15,823 nucleotides of DNA from positions 1-15,823 of the forward strand of contig JAGRAB010000028.1 of NCBI GenBank assembly GCA_020435085.1. The letters are read 5' to 3'. The notes under the pieces were generated by a model. The model saw only the letters and a program-made list of their open reading frames with translations, made no database searches and had not been told where the DNA came from. This DNA is from Bdellovibrionales bacterium. GTDB lineage: Bacteria > Bdellovibrionota > Bdellovibrionia > Bdellovibrionales > UBA1609. Shown here in pieces: positions 1 through 7,956 of the stretch; the stretch's first letter is position 1; every line of letters begins with the position of its first letter. A program made the translations under genes and the position numbers.

Positions 1-542
1 CTTGTTCCTCTTTGAATCTCCATGGCATCTTCACAAAGACCAAAAAAATGACTGCGAAGTAATGTGAGCTCTTGTGCATCAATTTGCACACCCATCTCTT
101 GCCAATGAAAAGTCTCTTCATGGATATTCATTGAGCCAATAAATGCCCTTGATTGATCGATGATCGCCACTTTTTTATTATTTTTTTGGTTTACTCGTGA
201 CCAGTACTTCAAAAATCGATCGACAGAACTTGCCTTTAAACCTAAAAAATAAACCATCGGCCAAGGAACAGGGTTAAAAATAAAAACTTGCACTGTGGAA
301 TTTGTTGAAAAGGCATTGGCTCGATAAAACCAATCCAGAGAGCCTATACCATCCAATAAAAGACGAACCTGAACCCCTCTTCGACTTGCTCGCTCAAGGG
401 CATTGATAAGGTCGTGTCCTATTTGTGAATCGCGATGAAAAATATAGTACTCAAGTAAGACTTCTGAAGTTGCTTGATCGATAGCATGAATGAGGTCTTC
501 AAAAAAAAGAGCCGACGTGTTGTAAATATTGGTAATGGCCAT
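1..542 (-). CDS. phospholipase D-like / cardiolipin synthase-type protein, 3' end outside window
   Basis: Partial gene: the N-terminal 180 codons are visible and the rest lies beyond the left edge. Cardiolipin synthases and other PLD-superfamily enzymes exchange phosphodiester head groups at the membrane, using two HxKxxxxD motifs. Here residues 26-70 have the usual beta-strand, helix and RGVQVRLLLDG pattern of a ClsB-like PLD domain. Residues 122-137 (NKKVAIID, then AFIGSMNI) sit exactly where the first HKD motif and its G-G/S-x-N tail belong. The motif His is Asn122, while Lys124 and Asp129 are kept. The ATG at 542 is five bases after the stop of the M14 peptidase gene, and an in-frame TAA lies just upstream, so the start is firm and the gene ends the prp-peptidase operon. 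The Shine-Dalgarno sequence is weak, which suggests translational coupling. The second HKD motif is not in view, so it may be a half-degenerate PLD or a nuclease-like member. Confidence 0.8.
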   Translation of the reverse strand, partial: MAITNIYNTSALFFEDLIHAIDQATSEVLLEYYIFHRDSQIGHDLINALERASRRGVQVRLLLDGIGSLDWFYRANAFSTNSTVQVFIFNPVPWPMVYFLGLKASSVDRFLKYWSRVNQKNNKKVAIIDQSRAFIGSMNIHEETFHWQEMGVQIDAQELTLLRSHFFGLCEDAMEIQRGT

Positions 543-547
543 TGGTA

Positions 548-1594
548 CTAGTCTTTAGAAGATTTTTGAGCTCTGCGCTTTTCATCTTGCGAAATCGTCA
601 ATGCCACTTGGCCCGAAATATCTTGCAATTGATCAAATTTATCGAGAGCTTTTTCAATATTTCCTTTGAGCTCAATGGTCATTACTGGAACATGTCGATC
701 ATGCCACATATAGCGGCCAAGACTTCCTGGGTAAGTTCCTAAAGAGATCCAAGGTAAATTCGAAAAAACAGGAAACTTTAAGCGAGGACCATCGAAATCA
801 AGAACTCCAAGGGGTGTATGCACAGAAATGATTAAGTCTGGCTTAAAATCATTGATATGTTGAATCGAACACTCTGTTTCTGGCTCACTTCCAGCAGAAG
901 GGCCTGGATACCGTCGTGGATCTGATTTTTTCTTTTCTTTCCACCACTTTAAAGCCACATCATCCCAGTCATGAGAGGGATAATTACGATTAATATCGAC
1001 GCCACTTCCATTAGTCCGAGTTTTCTTTTCATAACCATCGGGGTTCAAAACGGGAATCACTCGCCACTCATTGCGTGGATCAATTCGTGAAAGACGATTC
1101 ACCCAACCTCTTGCCACAGCTCCTGAAGCAACTTCATCTCCGTGCGTGAGGGCAAATGTGAGAATTCTCTCCCCGCCTGGTTTTCTTGCTGGTCTATTAT
1201 AGTGATAAATCGGTTTTCCACTTCGAGAAAAACAACCCTGAAGCTGCTCGACATTTTTACAAACTTCATCCGTAAGGTTTTTATCATACTGTCCTGGAAA
1301 TGATTTTAAATCTTTCAGACAAATTTTTTGAAGCTCTTCTTGAGTCATTTGCTTCTTGAGCACCCGTTGAACGGATGCACCACTAACAGATTCTTGCGAT
1401 GGTGTGGAAGAAAGATTTTGTGAATTTTCTCCCCCCTCACGGCCTTGTTCTTGACCTTGCACCACAATCGCTTTTGCATTTCGCTCCGCTTTATTCGTTG
1501 AATGAACGGTATTTGCCGAACAACTCACATTGAGTAAAAATGTGAGTAACAAGAGGAGTTGATTGAAATTCTGCTGGGCTAAAAAAGCTCTCAT
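548..1594 (-). CDS. exported M14-family zinc carboxypeptidase (MpaA-like)
   Basis: 348 residues. M14 peptidases are zinc carboxypeptidases; the bacterial MpaA branch cuts the gamma-D-Glu-meso-DAP bond of murein peptides. Zinc ligands are visible as H151-G-D-E154 and H259 (SVH). The substrate-binding N202-R-N-Y-P follows a typical NPDGYEKKTRTN stretch, SEPET lies at 236-240, and the catalytic Glu is E308 (TIEL). The N-terminus has a hydrophobic segment (residues 12-24) ending at Cys25, so a lipoprotein is likely, although the lipobox (LNVSC) is imperfect at -3. A Ser/Gln/Glu-rich low-complexity linker (about 26-75) separates it from the catalytic domain. E. coli MpaA is cytoplasmic and shorter, so this one acts outside the inner membrane. 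It lies 50 bp after prpC and 5 bp before the PLD gene. The peptidase class is certain; murein peptides as substrate are inferred. Confidence 0.9.
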   Translation of the reverse strand: MRAFLAQQNFNQLLLLLTFLLNVSCSANTVHSTNKAERNAKAIVVQGQEQGREGGENSQNLSSTPSQESVSGASVQRVLKKQMTQEELQKICLKDLKSFPGQYDKNLTDEVCKNVEQLQGCFSRSGKPIYHYNRPARKPGGERILTFALTHGDEVASGAVARGWVNRLSRIDPRNEWRVIPVLNPDGYEKKTRTNGSGVDINRNYPSHDWDDVALKWWKEKKKSDPRRYPGPSAGSEPETECSIQHINDFKPDLIISVHTPLGVLDFDGPRLKFPVFSNLPWISLGTYPGSLGRYMWHDRHVPVMTIELKGNIEKALDKFDQLQDISGQVALTISQDEKRRAQKSSKD

Positions 1595-1644
1595 ACTTTT
1601 GAAGTCTCTCTTACTCGAGGTTGTAGAAAATTCCTGCTCTGCTT

Positions 1645-2772
1645 TTATCGATCCGCTAATGCTTTTACTTTTCTTTCACCATGTCCAGTATAGGCACTTA
1701 ATGGTCGAATCAATCGGTTGTTATTGGCTTGCTCAATAATATGAGCTGCCCAACCTGTAATTCGTGCCATCACAAAGACAGGGGTAAAGAAATCAATTTC
1801 AAATCCCATCATATAGTAAGCAGGCCCTGCCGGAAAGTCCAAATTCGGATGAATATTTTTTTGCTCAACCATGACTTTTTCAAGACGATCATACATAAGC
1901 ATCCACTTTTGTTGTCCAGTCACGTCGGCCATTTTTTGAGCATATTTTTTCATAGTTGGAACGCGAGAATCACCATTTTTATAAACACGATGGCCAAAGC
2001 CCATGACTTTTCGTTTGTCTTTCAAGGCTTGAAGCATCCAACTCTCTGCTTTATCTGGATCATCAATCTCTTTCATCATATGCATGACTTGCTCATTGGC
2101 ACCGCCATGAAGAGGGCCTTTGAGAGCACCAATACCACCCACAACAGCTGAGTACATATCAGACATCGTAGAAGTGATAACTCTTGTAGTGAATGTTGAA
2201 GCATTAAAACTGTGCTCAGCATAAAGAATTAATGACACATCAAAGGCCTTCACGACTTCTTTGGCGGGCACTTCACCAAAACACATCTTAAAGAAGTTTT
2301 CAGAAAAACTTAAATGAGGATCTGGAGCAATGATGTCTTGGCCTTTTTTCGTTCGAAAATCGGCTGCAATCATTGTGGGAATTTTTGCCAAGAGGTTAAT
2401 CGCCCGGTTCATTTTCTCATCACCGTCGTTATCCCAGTGATTCGAGTCTTCTGTGCCCAAATAACTGACAGCTGTTCGAATGGAATCCATGGGATGACAT
2501 TCTTTATTAAAAGATTGAATCACTTGAGTGAGGTTTTTAGAAATCCCTCGAAGGCTTCTTTCTTTTTTAGAAAACTCCGCTAACTGTGATTTATTCGGTA
2601 ATTCACCATTCCATAACACGTAAGCGACTTCTTCGAAGTTGCAGTTTTCTGCCAAATCTTGAACGGGATAGCCACGATAAACAAGAGAGTTGATATCTGG
2701 CATCACTTTTGAAATAGATGTTTCATCAACAACAACTCCATCTAATCCTTTTTTCACATTCACTTCTGACAT
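1645..2772 (-). CDS. prpC: 2-methylcitrate synthase (citrate synthase family)
   Basis: 375 residues from the ATG at 2772, chosen because AAGGAG lies six bases upstream; an earlier in-frame TTG at 2793 would put that Shine-Dalgarno inside the gene. The enzyme condenses propionyl-CoA with oxaloacetate to 2-methylcitrate. Citrate-synthase catalytic residues are all present: H222 (LHGGANE), H261 (GFGHRVYK) and D312 (NLDFPAGP), together with the oxaloacetate-binding AEHSFN at 185-190. The short, N-terminally compact form with KGLDGVVVDET near the start is the PrpC/type I citrate synthase pattern. It lies 25 bp after prpB and follows prpD and prpB in one transcript, which favours methylcitrate synthase over housekeeping citrate synthase, although such enzymes often do both. 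Confidence 0.95.
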   Translation of the reverse strand: MSEVNVKKGLDGVVVDETSISKVMPDINSLVYRGYPVQDLAENCNFEEVAYVLWNGELPNKSQLAEFSKKERSLRGISKNLTQVIQSFNKECHPMDSIRTAVSYLGTEDSNHWDNDGDEKMNRAINLLAKIPTMIAADFRTKKGQDIIAPDPHLSFSENFFKMCFGEVPAKEVVKAFDVSLILYAEHSFNASTFTTRVITSTMSDMYSAVVGGIGALKGPLHGGANEQVMHMMKEIDDPDKAESWMLQALKDKRKVMGFGHRVYKNGDSRVPTMKKYAQKMADVTGQQKWMLMYDRLEKVMVEQKNIHPNLDFPAGPAYYMMGFEIDFFTPVFVMARITGWAAHIIEQANNNRLIRPLSAYTGHGERKVKALADR

Positions 2773-2797
2773 GGTTTTCTCCTTGTTTTTCAAAACA

Positions 2798-3694
2798 TTA
2801 TTTCAACGTAAAATTATAAATACTTTGATCAAAACTGTTATAATCTTCATAGCGAACTAATTCGTATAAACGTTTTCTATGTTGCATCTTATCTAATAAA
2901 TGCTCTTGGGTTCCTGACGTCTTTATTTCACGAAAGGCATCTTCCACGGCTTTTAAAGCGAGTCGCAAACTTGTCACTGGATAAATCACCAAATTAAAAC
3001 CCACATTTTCAAGAGTTTTTATATCTAAAAGAGGGCTTTTTCCAAACTCTGTCATATTCGCAAGCAATGGTACACTCACGGCTTTTCGAAATTTTTCAAA
3101 CTCTTCTGGGCCTTGCAATGCCTCTGGAAAAATCATTTCTGCACCAGCATCCACATAAGCTTTAGCACGATCAATGGCTTTATCCAAACCTTCGCCGGCT
3201 CTTGCGTCTGTTCGTGCGATCAATAAAAAGTTTTTATCACGTTTGGCATTGGCAGCTGCTTTGACTTTTCTTACCATTTCTGATGTTTCAACAATTTGCT
3301 TATTGTCTAAGTGACCACATCTTTTTGGGTTCACTTGATCTTCTAAGTGGCAACCAGAAAGTCCCAACTCTTCGAGCTCCATAATGGTGCGAGCGACACT
3401 CATGGTCTCACCAAATCCGGTATCGATATCGATAATAGCTGGTAAGTTTGTGACTCGAGCGATTTGCCTTCCACGTCCACTCACCTCACTGAGTGTTGTC
3501 AGACCAATATCCGGATAGCCAAGGTCATTGGATAACACAGCCCCCGAAATATAAACCCCATCAAAACCAATATCTTCGATAAGTTGAGCCACGATGGGAG
3601 AAAAAGCTCCAGGAAACCGTAAGAACTTTCCTGAGTTGAGTTGATCTCTCAGGGCTTTTCGTTTTTGCTCCGGTGTTTTGGTTTCAAATAACAT
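2798..3694 (-). CDS. prpB: 2-methylisocitrate lyase
   Basis: 298 residues, full length for PrpB. It splits 2-methylisocitrate into pyruvate and succinate in the cytoplasm, with Mg2+. Visible family signatures: SGAVLSNDLGYPD (50-62), the metal-binding DIDTGFG (D89, D91), HLEDQ (116-120) and the catalytic loop K124-R-C126-G-H128. The family distinguishes itself from isocitrate lyase by its short length and lack of inserts, which fits here. The ATG overlaps the prpD stop by one base (TAATG), so translation is probably coupled; AAGGGA seven bases upstream is a fair Shine-Dalgarno. Neighbours prpD and prpC give the complete core of the cycle. Confidence 0.96.
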   Translation of the reverse strand: MLFETKTPEQKRKALRDQLNSGKFLRFPGAFSPIVAQLIEDIGFDGVYISGAVLSNDLGYPDIGLTTLSEVSGRGRQIARVTNLPAIIDIDTGFGETMSVARTIMELEELGLSGCHLEDQVNPKRCGHLDNKQIVETSEMVRKVKAAANAKRDKNFLLIARTDARAGEGLDKAIDRAKAYVDAGAEMIFPEALQGPEEFEKFRKAVSVPLLANMTEFGKSPLLDIKTLENVGFNLVIYPVTSLRLALKAVEDAFREIKTSGTQEHLLDKMQHRKRLYELVRYEDYNSFDQSIYNFTLK

Positions 3695-5205
3695 TAAAAA
3701 ATCCCTTGAGTATCACGTTCTGACTGAATCATTTTATCCAATGGCACTTGTACGTTGAGTTGCATAATTTGCTCAGCACTGAGATTTTTTAAGTCTTGCA
3801 CCAAATCTAAAAAGCGATTGCGTTCGTCTTTGGTAATGATCTCTTCAGTGAGTGTATCAAATTTATGAATGTAGTTTTTGCGGACAAAGGGGCGAGCTCC
3901 GGCGGGATGAGCATTCGCCACCGCCATTTCATCTTCGATCACTTGGCCATCGTTCATTGTCACAACGACCTTGGCACCAAAAGCTTTTTTATTCGGATCT
4001 GGGTCATGATATCGCTCCGTCCACTTGGGGTCTTCGACAGTACTGATTTTATGCCACAACTTCACAGTGTCTGGACGCTTAGCTCTTTCGGGAGCATAGC
4101 TTTTTACGTGATGCCATTCACCATCTTGAAGGGCCACGGCAAAAATATACATGATGGAGTGATCGAGAGTTTCGCGGCTCGCATTGGGATCCATTTTTTG
4201 TGGATCGCCTGCACCGGTTCCAATCACATAGTGTGTGTGATGAGAGGTGTGAAGAACAATCGATTTTACATTGTCAAAGTTGCCAATTTTGTCTTTAAGT
4301 CGAAACGCCAAATCAATTAATGCCTGTGATTGATACTCGGCCGAGTGTTCTTTTGTGTAGGTTTCAAGGATCGCCCGTTTTTCTTCACCACCTTCAGGAA
4401 GTGGCACTTCGTAGCGGCCATCTTTACCATCAAGCATATAGGCAATCACACTGTCTTCTCCTTCATAAATAGGAGACGGAGCCCCTTCGCCGCGCATGCA
4501 GCGATCCACAGCTTCAATGGCTAATTTTCCTGCATGCGCAGGAGCGTAGGCCTTCCAAGAAGAGATTTCACCTTTTCGCGACTGACGAGTTGAGAACGAA
4601 ACATGAAGAGCTTGTTGAATGGATTGATAAATAGTTTCTGTACTCAAACCCAATAATGTTCCTATTCCCGCCGCCTGTGCTGGGCAAAGATGAGCAATAT
4701 GATCTTTTTTATGTTTATGAAGGCAAATGCCTTTGACCAAATTCACGTGCAGCTCATAACCAGTCACTATGCCTTTGAGTAATGATTTGCCATCTTTTTC
4801 TAATTGCTGAGCCACTGCAAGAATAGGAGGAATGTTATCACCAGGGTGAGAGTAGTCGGCGGCTAAAAATGTATCGTGATAATCAAGCTCACGCACAGCC
4901 GTGCCGTTGGCCCATGCGGCCCACTCAGCATTAAACTTTTGACTGTTTGGCATTCCAAAAACAGTGGCACCACGACCACCACCTGGATGTGCTAGAGCTT
5001 GTGACCTTGCATTGGCCACTGGCTGACGGTTGACAGAGGCCACAGCCACAGAGGCATTATCAATAATTCGATTGATCACCATGTCTTCCACTTCACTGGA
5101 AATAGCCACATCATCAGTAGCGACTTTTGCCATTTTCCAAGCGAACTGTTCTTCACGAGGGAGGTTTTCTTTGGATGGATACACACGAATTAAATGCTTC
5201 TTCAC
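3694..5205 (-). CDS. prpD: 2-methylcitrate dehydratase (MmgE/PrpD family)
   Basis: 503 residues, normal for PrpD. It dehydrates 2-methylcitrate to 2-methyl-cis-aconitate without an iron-sulfur cluster. Family signatures: residues 101-125 with [10 protein letters not shown] and [10 protein letters not shown], the [12 protein letters not shown] stretch near 73-84, and [14 protein letters not shown] in the middle. The start is GTG at 5205: AAGGAG lies nine bases before it and no better ATG is available. It is the first gene of the operon and overlaps prpB by one base. No acnD or prpF is next to it, so the rehydration step must come from a general aconitase elsewhere (inference). No prp-type regulator is adjacent. 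Confidence 0.96.
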   Translation of the reverse strand: MKKHLIRVYPSKENLPREEQFAWKMAKVATDDVAISSEVEDMVINRIIDNASVAVASVNRQPVANARSQALAHPGGGRGATVFGMPNSQKFNAEWAAWANGTAVRELDYHDTFLAADYSHPGDNIPPILAVAQQLEKDGKSLLKGIVTGYELHVNLVKGICLHKHKKDHIAHLCPAQAAGIGTLLGLSTETIYQSIQQALHVSFSTRQSRKGEISSWKAYAPAHAGKLAIEAVDRCMRGEGAPSPIYEGEDSVIAYMLDGKDGRYEVPLPEGGEEKRAILETYTKEHSAEYQSQALIDLAFRLKDKIGNFDNVKSIVLHTSHHTHYVIGTGAGDPQKMDPNASRETLDHSIMYIFAVALQDGEWHHVKSYAPERAKRPDTVKLWHKISTVEDPKWTERYHDPDPNKKAFGAKVVVTMNDGQVIEDEMAVANAHPAGARPFVRKNYIHKFDTLTEEIITKDERNRFLDLVQDLKNLSAEQIMQLNVQVPLDKMIQSERDTQGIF

Positions 5206-5252
5206 AGACTGTTACTCCTTAAAAATAAATTCATAATATAGTTACGGGGGAC

Positions 5253-5281
5253 AAGCTATCTGTCGCCAGAAAAAGAGTCAA
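5253..5281 (-). promoter_or_regulatory. possible sigma-70 type promoter of the prp operon
   Basis: On the minus strand TTGACT (5281-5276) is followed after 17 bases by TAGCTT (5258-5253). The -35 matches 5 of 6 consensus bases; the -10 has TA...T only. The predicted start near 5246 gives a leader of about 40 bases with a good Shine-Dalgarno before the GTG of prpD. Judged by eye only. Confidence 0.35.
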
Positions 5282-5361
5282 CGTCTCTGAAAACACTTAG
5301 GAATTTTGAGAATGAAATGAGAATATTTTTGGATCGAAATCACTTAATTTGATGAGTTTTA

Positions 5362-5391
5362 CGGCAACAAGCCTTTGAGATGCTTGCGCCG
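5362..5391 (-). terminator. hairpin past the beta-barrel gene (repeat copy 1)
   Basis: In the minus-strand transcript CGGC-G-CAAGC can pair with GCTTG-TT-GCCG around a 9-base loop, with one G.U pair and one bulged U. It starts about 44 bp after the stop at 5435. There is no U-run after it, so termination is plausible but not shown. It contains the repeated heptamer GCGCCGC (plus strand 5386-5392). Confidence 0.4.
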
Positions 5392-5434
5392 CGCATTAAT
5401 TTGCTACTAGAACTCAATTATTAGTTTTAAATTT

Positions 5435-6028
5435 CTAAGGCAAACCAATGGTGATGTAGAGACCAAAAGCATTTCCATTCTTCTTGGCTCCTCCGTCTTT
5501 AGGAATGAAATCTCTGATATTATATCTGACTCCAAAAGAAACCATGCCTTCGCTCCTTGGGTTTTCCAAGATTTTCTCAATAGCCAAAATATAACCAAGT
5601 TCATTCTTATATTTTCGATGAATGTCAGAGCGACTCCCCTCACCTTCGAGCTTTGAAGACGTATAGTAAGAAACTCCATATCCTAAGCGAAAGTTATCTC
5701 TTTTATTTTTATAAAAGTACATCAACTCCAAGGGAATATGTATCCAATTGACATCGCCTTGATCCTCATCTGTATCCCAAGTCAACTTATAAGAAAGAGT
5801 CAATTGAGCTTCAAAGGCATGCGGGTCGGTATCAGAAACTGTTACGATGGTTCCTCCAGAAAAAAAGAATCCCGTACCCGCACGTAAATCAAAATCACTT
5901 TGGTCGCTTTGCTCATGAAGGGAGTCACCCCCTCCATCAAATCCTATTTGAGCAAGTGGAGTAAAAACTCTTGCTTGCGAAGGGATAGAAAAAATTATTG
6001 CTAAAAAACCGATACTTGCTTTTAACAA
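5435..6028 (-). CDS. exported outer-membrane beta-barrel-like protein, function unknown
   Basis: 197 residues. A short signal peptide (residues 1-19, SQA cleavage site) is followed by alternating aromatic/hydrophobic strands typical of small outer-membrane barrels: FDLRAGTGFFF, AFEAQLTLSYKLTW, NFRLGYGVSYY, ELGYILAIEKI, MVSFGVRYNIRDF, and a terminal AFGLYITIGLP. The start must be TTG at 6028, one base after the stop of the lipoprotein gene (TAATTTG): an in-frame TGA lies just upstream and no other start precedes the signal peptide. Such spacing means translational coupling. I do not recognise a named family. The end is not the classic C-terminal Phe, so BAM recognition may be atypical. Confidence 0.8.
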   Translation of the reverse strand: MLKASIGFLAIIFSIPSQARVFTPLAQIGFDGGGDSLHEQSDQSDFDLRAGTGFFFSGGTIVTVSDTDPHAFEAQLTLSYKLTWDTDEDQGDVNWIHIPLELMYFYKNKRDNFRLGYGVSYYTSSKLEGEGSRSDIHRKYKNELGYILAIEKILENPRSEGMVSFGVRYNIRDFIPKDGGAKKNGNAFGLYITIGLP

Positions 6029-6029
6029 A

Positions 6030-6731
6030 TTACTGGCCCTTGATCATTTTTTCGATTTGGTCCGCTAATTTGTTTAAGGCATTCTTTTTTGCCTTTTCAA
6101 TAAGAAATTTGTCGTTCTCTCCAAAGGCTGCAATGTAGGTATTTTCATCAATTCCCTCAGACTCAGCCGTGATGTATAAGAACTCATTTCGAACATCCCA
6201 CATAGACGCATTTGCCAGAAATAGCGTATCTGCTTTCGAGCCTGGAACAAAAAGAGCCGGGGCCAAAAGAATATAAGTCCAACCCCAATGATTTATATAC
6301 CTATCAACATCTGCAATTCCGCTAAAGATAAGTACTGCATCGGCACCATGTTTGGCAGCCGCCATTCGAACGGATTTAATATCTTCTTCTTGAACGAGAG
6401 AGTTAATAATTGGAAACACTTGAGAAACAACTTTTTCACTTTTAAGTTTTTCGATCATTTGTAGTAACGCTTCTTTGTCCTCTTCACTCCATCTCCATGC
6501 TGGATTCGCAACTCGGCTTTGAACTGGATTTTTAAAATAAACAGCGAGCTTAAATGGTTTTGGTAAATTAGATTTTCTTTTTAAAGTTTTGGCGATCTCT
6601 GCATCATCCGTCACTGGATTGACCACACCAATTTGTTTTTTTAATTCACCTCTATTAAACCCCTTCCCCTTGCTCGAACAGCCAATGCAGATAAATACAA
6701 AAACCCAAAGAAAGGCATACCGTCGTCTCAT
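6030..6731 (-). CDS. putative lipoprotein of unknown function
   Basis: 233 residues. Residues 1-18 are a positively charged n-region (MRRR), a hydrophobic core and a lipobox-like CIGC with Cys18, followed by SSKGKG, so a lipoprotein is likely. The mature part has KPFKLAVYFKNP (about 59-70), a W.W segment, a helix rich in Lys/Glu, then AAAKHGADAVLIFSG (about 124-138), a Tyr/Trp-rich stretch ending in a hydrophobic ILLAPALFVPG, and a Lys-rich amphipathic C-terminal helix. This order (beta strand, helix, GADAVLIF strand) suggests an alpha/beta periplasmic domain. No family is recognised with confidence. GGGGG five bases before the ATG may serve as Shine-Dalgarno. It is co-transcribed with the barrel protein, and the two may work as an outer-membrane pair. 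Confidence 0.8.
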   Translation of the reverse strand: MRRRYAFLWVFVFICIGCSSKGKGFNRGELKKQIGVVNPVTDDAEIAKTLKRKSNLPKPFKLAVYFKNPVQSRVANPAWRWSEEDKEALLQMIEKLKSEKVVSQVFPIINSLVQEEDIKSVRMAAAKHGADAVLIFSGIADVDRYINHWGWTYILLAPALFVPGSKADTLFLANASMWDVRNEFLYITAESEGIDENTYIAAFGENDKFLIEKAKKNALNKLADQIEKMIKGQ

Positions 6732-6753
6732 AAAATCCCCCTATTTATCTCAA

Positions 6754-6782
6754 TTCATAATCGAATGATTCAATTTAGACAA
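6754..6782 (-). promoter_or_regulatory. weak candidate promoter of the lipoprotein/beta-barrel pair
   Basis: Minus strand TTGTCT (6782-6777), a 17-base spacer, then TATGAA (6759-6754): four of six matches in each box. The predicted start is about 15 bases before the ATG at 6731. Weak evidence by eye. Confidence 0.25.
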
Positions 6783-6972
6783 TCTTTAATACTCAAACCG
6801 ATATACGTTAATGCCTTATCTATAGCAAAAGCAGTATGGGAAAACAGCCATCTTTCGGTTTTTTTAAATCATCTCATTGGGACTTACTAACTTATCAAGT
6901 CACCGGCATGGGGTTCTCTGGGCGGAGCTTTGTTCAGAAAGCTAGGAGAAAAGTTGTAAGTACGATTAAATT

Positions 6973-7000
6973 GCAGCGACAAGTGTTACACTCGCGCCGC
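6973..7000 (-). terminator. strong hairpin, likely terminator of the small secreted-protein operon (repeat copy 2)
   Basis: In the minus transcript GCGGCG-CGAGTG pairs with CACTTG-U-CGCTGC around a UAA loop: 12 pairs with one bulge. Two of the pairs are G.U, which become A.C mismatches if read on the plus strand, so the structure is built for the minus transcript. It begins about 51 bp after the stop at 7051. An A-rich tract precedes it (T-rich on plus, 7001-7014), as in bidirectional terminators; the tail after it is AAUUUAAUC, only partly U-rich. Confidence 0.55.
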
Positions 7001-7050
7001 TTAATTTTTTATTTGCCTATTTATAAATTTAGATGAGTTTCTTTACCTCG

Positions 7051-7473
7051 CTATTCATGAACCTCACAGTTAACAAGTACCTCTTCCCTGCCTTTTTTGA
7101 GTAACGCAGAATAACGTTTTTCATTAGCTATATCATTGCCAGAGGATTGTGCCACAGAGTTTCCCTTAGAAATTGAAATTCCTAAAGAATAAAGATCGGA
7201 ACACTCACCGTCGTCAGCCGCACATAATTGACCAAGCCCAAGAGTGACTTTAAAACCTTTGATCTTGATCTCTTTTGGCTCAAATGTTTTTTCTAATTTT
7301 ACAGTTCCATAAATGGGTTTCTGGTTCGCATCGAGATATCCGTTACTATCTAATTTTGTATAACTTAATCCACAAGACACTGTTGGCTGCCCTGCAAAAG
7401 CACTTGTTGAGCTTATGATGGCACTCATTGCAAATGCAGTGATTGCTAAATTCTTGAGATATGTTTGTTTCAT
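7051..7473 (-). CDS. small secreted protein A of a three-gene set, unknown function
   Basis: 140 residues. A clear signal peptide (1-27, ending AFA) leads to a mature protein of about 113 residues with Cys34, Cys84, Cys91 and Cys136. C34 lies in the first strand and C136 in the last (LVNCEVHE), a layout shared with the two upstream genes; C84/C91 flank a short acidic loop and may form a second disulfide. The sequence reads as mostly beta. AAGGAG seven bases before the ATG is a good Shine-Dalgarno. It is last of three genes, 43 bp after gene B. Not recognised; location is periplasm or outside. Confidence 0.8.
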   Translation of the reverse strand: MKQTYLKNLAITAFAMSAIISSTSAFAGQPTVSCGLSYTKLDSNGYLDANQKPIYGTVKLEKTFEPKEIKIKGFKVTLGLGQLCAADDGECSDLYSLGISISKGNSVAQSSGNDIANEKRYSALLKKGREEVLVNCEVHE

Positions 7474-7516
7474 TGTTATTCTCCTTTTAAAAGTTTTAAA
7501 TGCCTCTTGGGCATAA

Positions 7517-7897
7517 TTAATTATTCACTGAGTTCAATTGGCGACAAACGAACGTGAAATTATTGAGTTCGACTTCTCGCCTTCCATCTTTATAAATTTT
7601 AAAATTTGCAAATTGAAAATTATCACCCACTCGAATCCCAAACATGGCATATTTATATGAGCTTCTTTTCTGCTTTACGGAACCAAAACCTATCGCCGCC
7701 TGAGGGCCTTCATTTATAATTTGACCATTTTTTAGCACTTGAATATTTGTAAAAGCTGTTATCCAAAAATCTTCTGCCTGCTCGACAACAATAGAAATAT
7801 TTGTTTCTGAAGAGGTACAAAGTTCTTCAGAATAAGCCCATTCGGATCCAACGATAATAAACATTAAAAGTATGTTGAGAGTTGATTTTAATTTCAT
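7517..7897 (-). CDS. small secreted protein B of a three-gene set, unknown function
   Basis: 126 residues with a signal peptide of about 23 residues (ending AYS) before Cys27. Only two Cys remain in the mature chain: C27 at the start and C118 in a C-terminal strand NFTFVC. Between them are alternating strands (ISIVVEQ, FWITAFTNIQVL, YAMFGIRVG, FQFANFKIYK, REVELNNF), which suggests a beta-sandwich closed by one disulfide. AGGAGG lies close before the ATG, one of the best ribosome sites in the window. It lies 59 bp after gene C and 43 bp before gene A. No family recognised. Confidence 0.78.
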   Translation of the reverse strand: MKLKSTLNILLMFIIVGSEWAYSEELCTSSETNISIVVEQAEDFWITAFTNIQVLKNGQIINEGPQAAIGFGSVKQKRSSYKYAMFGIRVGDNFQFANFKIYKDGRREVELNNFTFVCRQLNSVNN

Positions 7898-7956
7898 AAA
7901 ACTCCTCCTTTCTAAGGCCGCGATTACTTATAGCGGCTGTGATACTAACGGTTCCA

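Larger units (their letters stand above)
6732..7050. other. gene-free gap of about 320 bp
   Basis: Holds the promoter region of the lipoprotein/barrel operon at its left end, a perfect 6-bp inverted repeat AGCTTT-6-AAAGCT at 6926-6943 of unknown meaning, and a strong hairpin with flanking A/T tract at 6973-7014. An open frame of 66 codons on the plus strand (6836-7036) has no Shine-Dalgarno and overlaps the hairpin, so I do not call it a gene. Confidence 0.6.

Noticed and set aside
6836-7036. 66-codon open frame on the plus strand in a gene-free gap
   Set aside because: No Shine-Dalgarno, no recognisable motif, and its 3' end runs through the hairpin at 6973-7000 that serves the opposite strand.
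7500-7514. ATGCC-5-GGCAT hairpin between secreted protein genes B and A
   Set aside because: Only five base pairs, followed by a short mixed A/U stretch and the ribosome site of the next gene; too weak to call a terminator.
7917-7937. GCCGC-11-GCGGC inverted repeat between genes C and B
   Set aside because: Five-pair stem with a large loop and no U-run; not enough for a terminator, and it lacks the CAACAAG half of the three-copy repeat.
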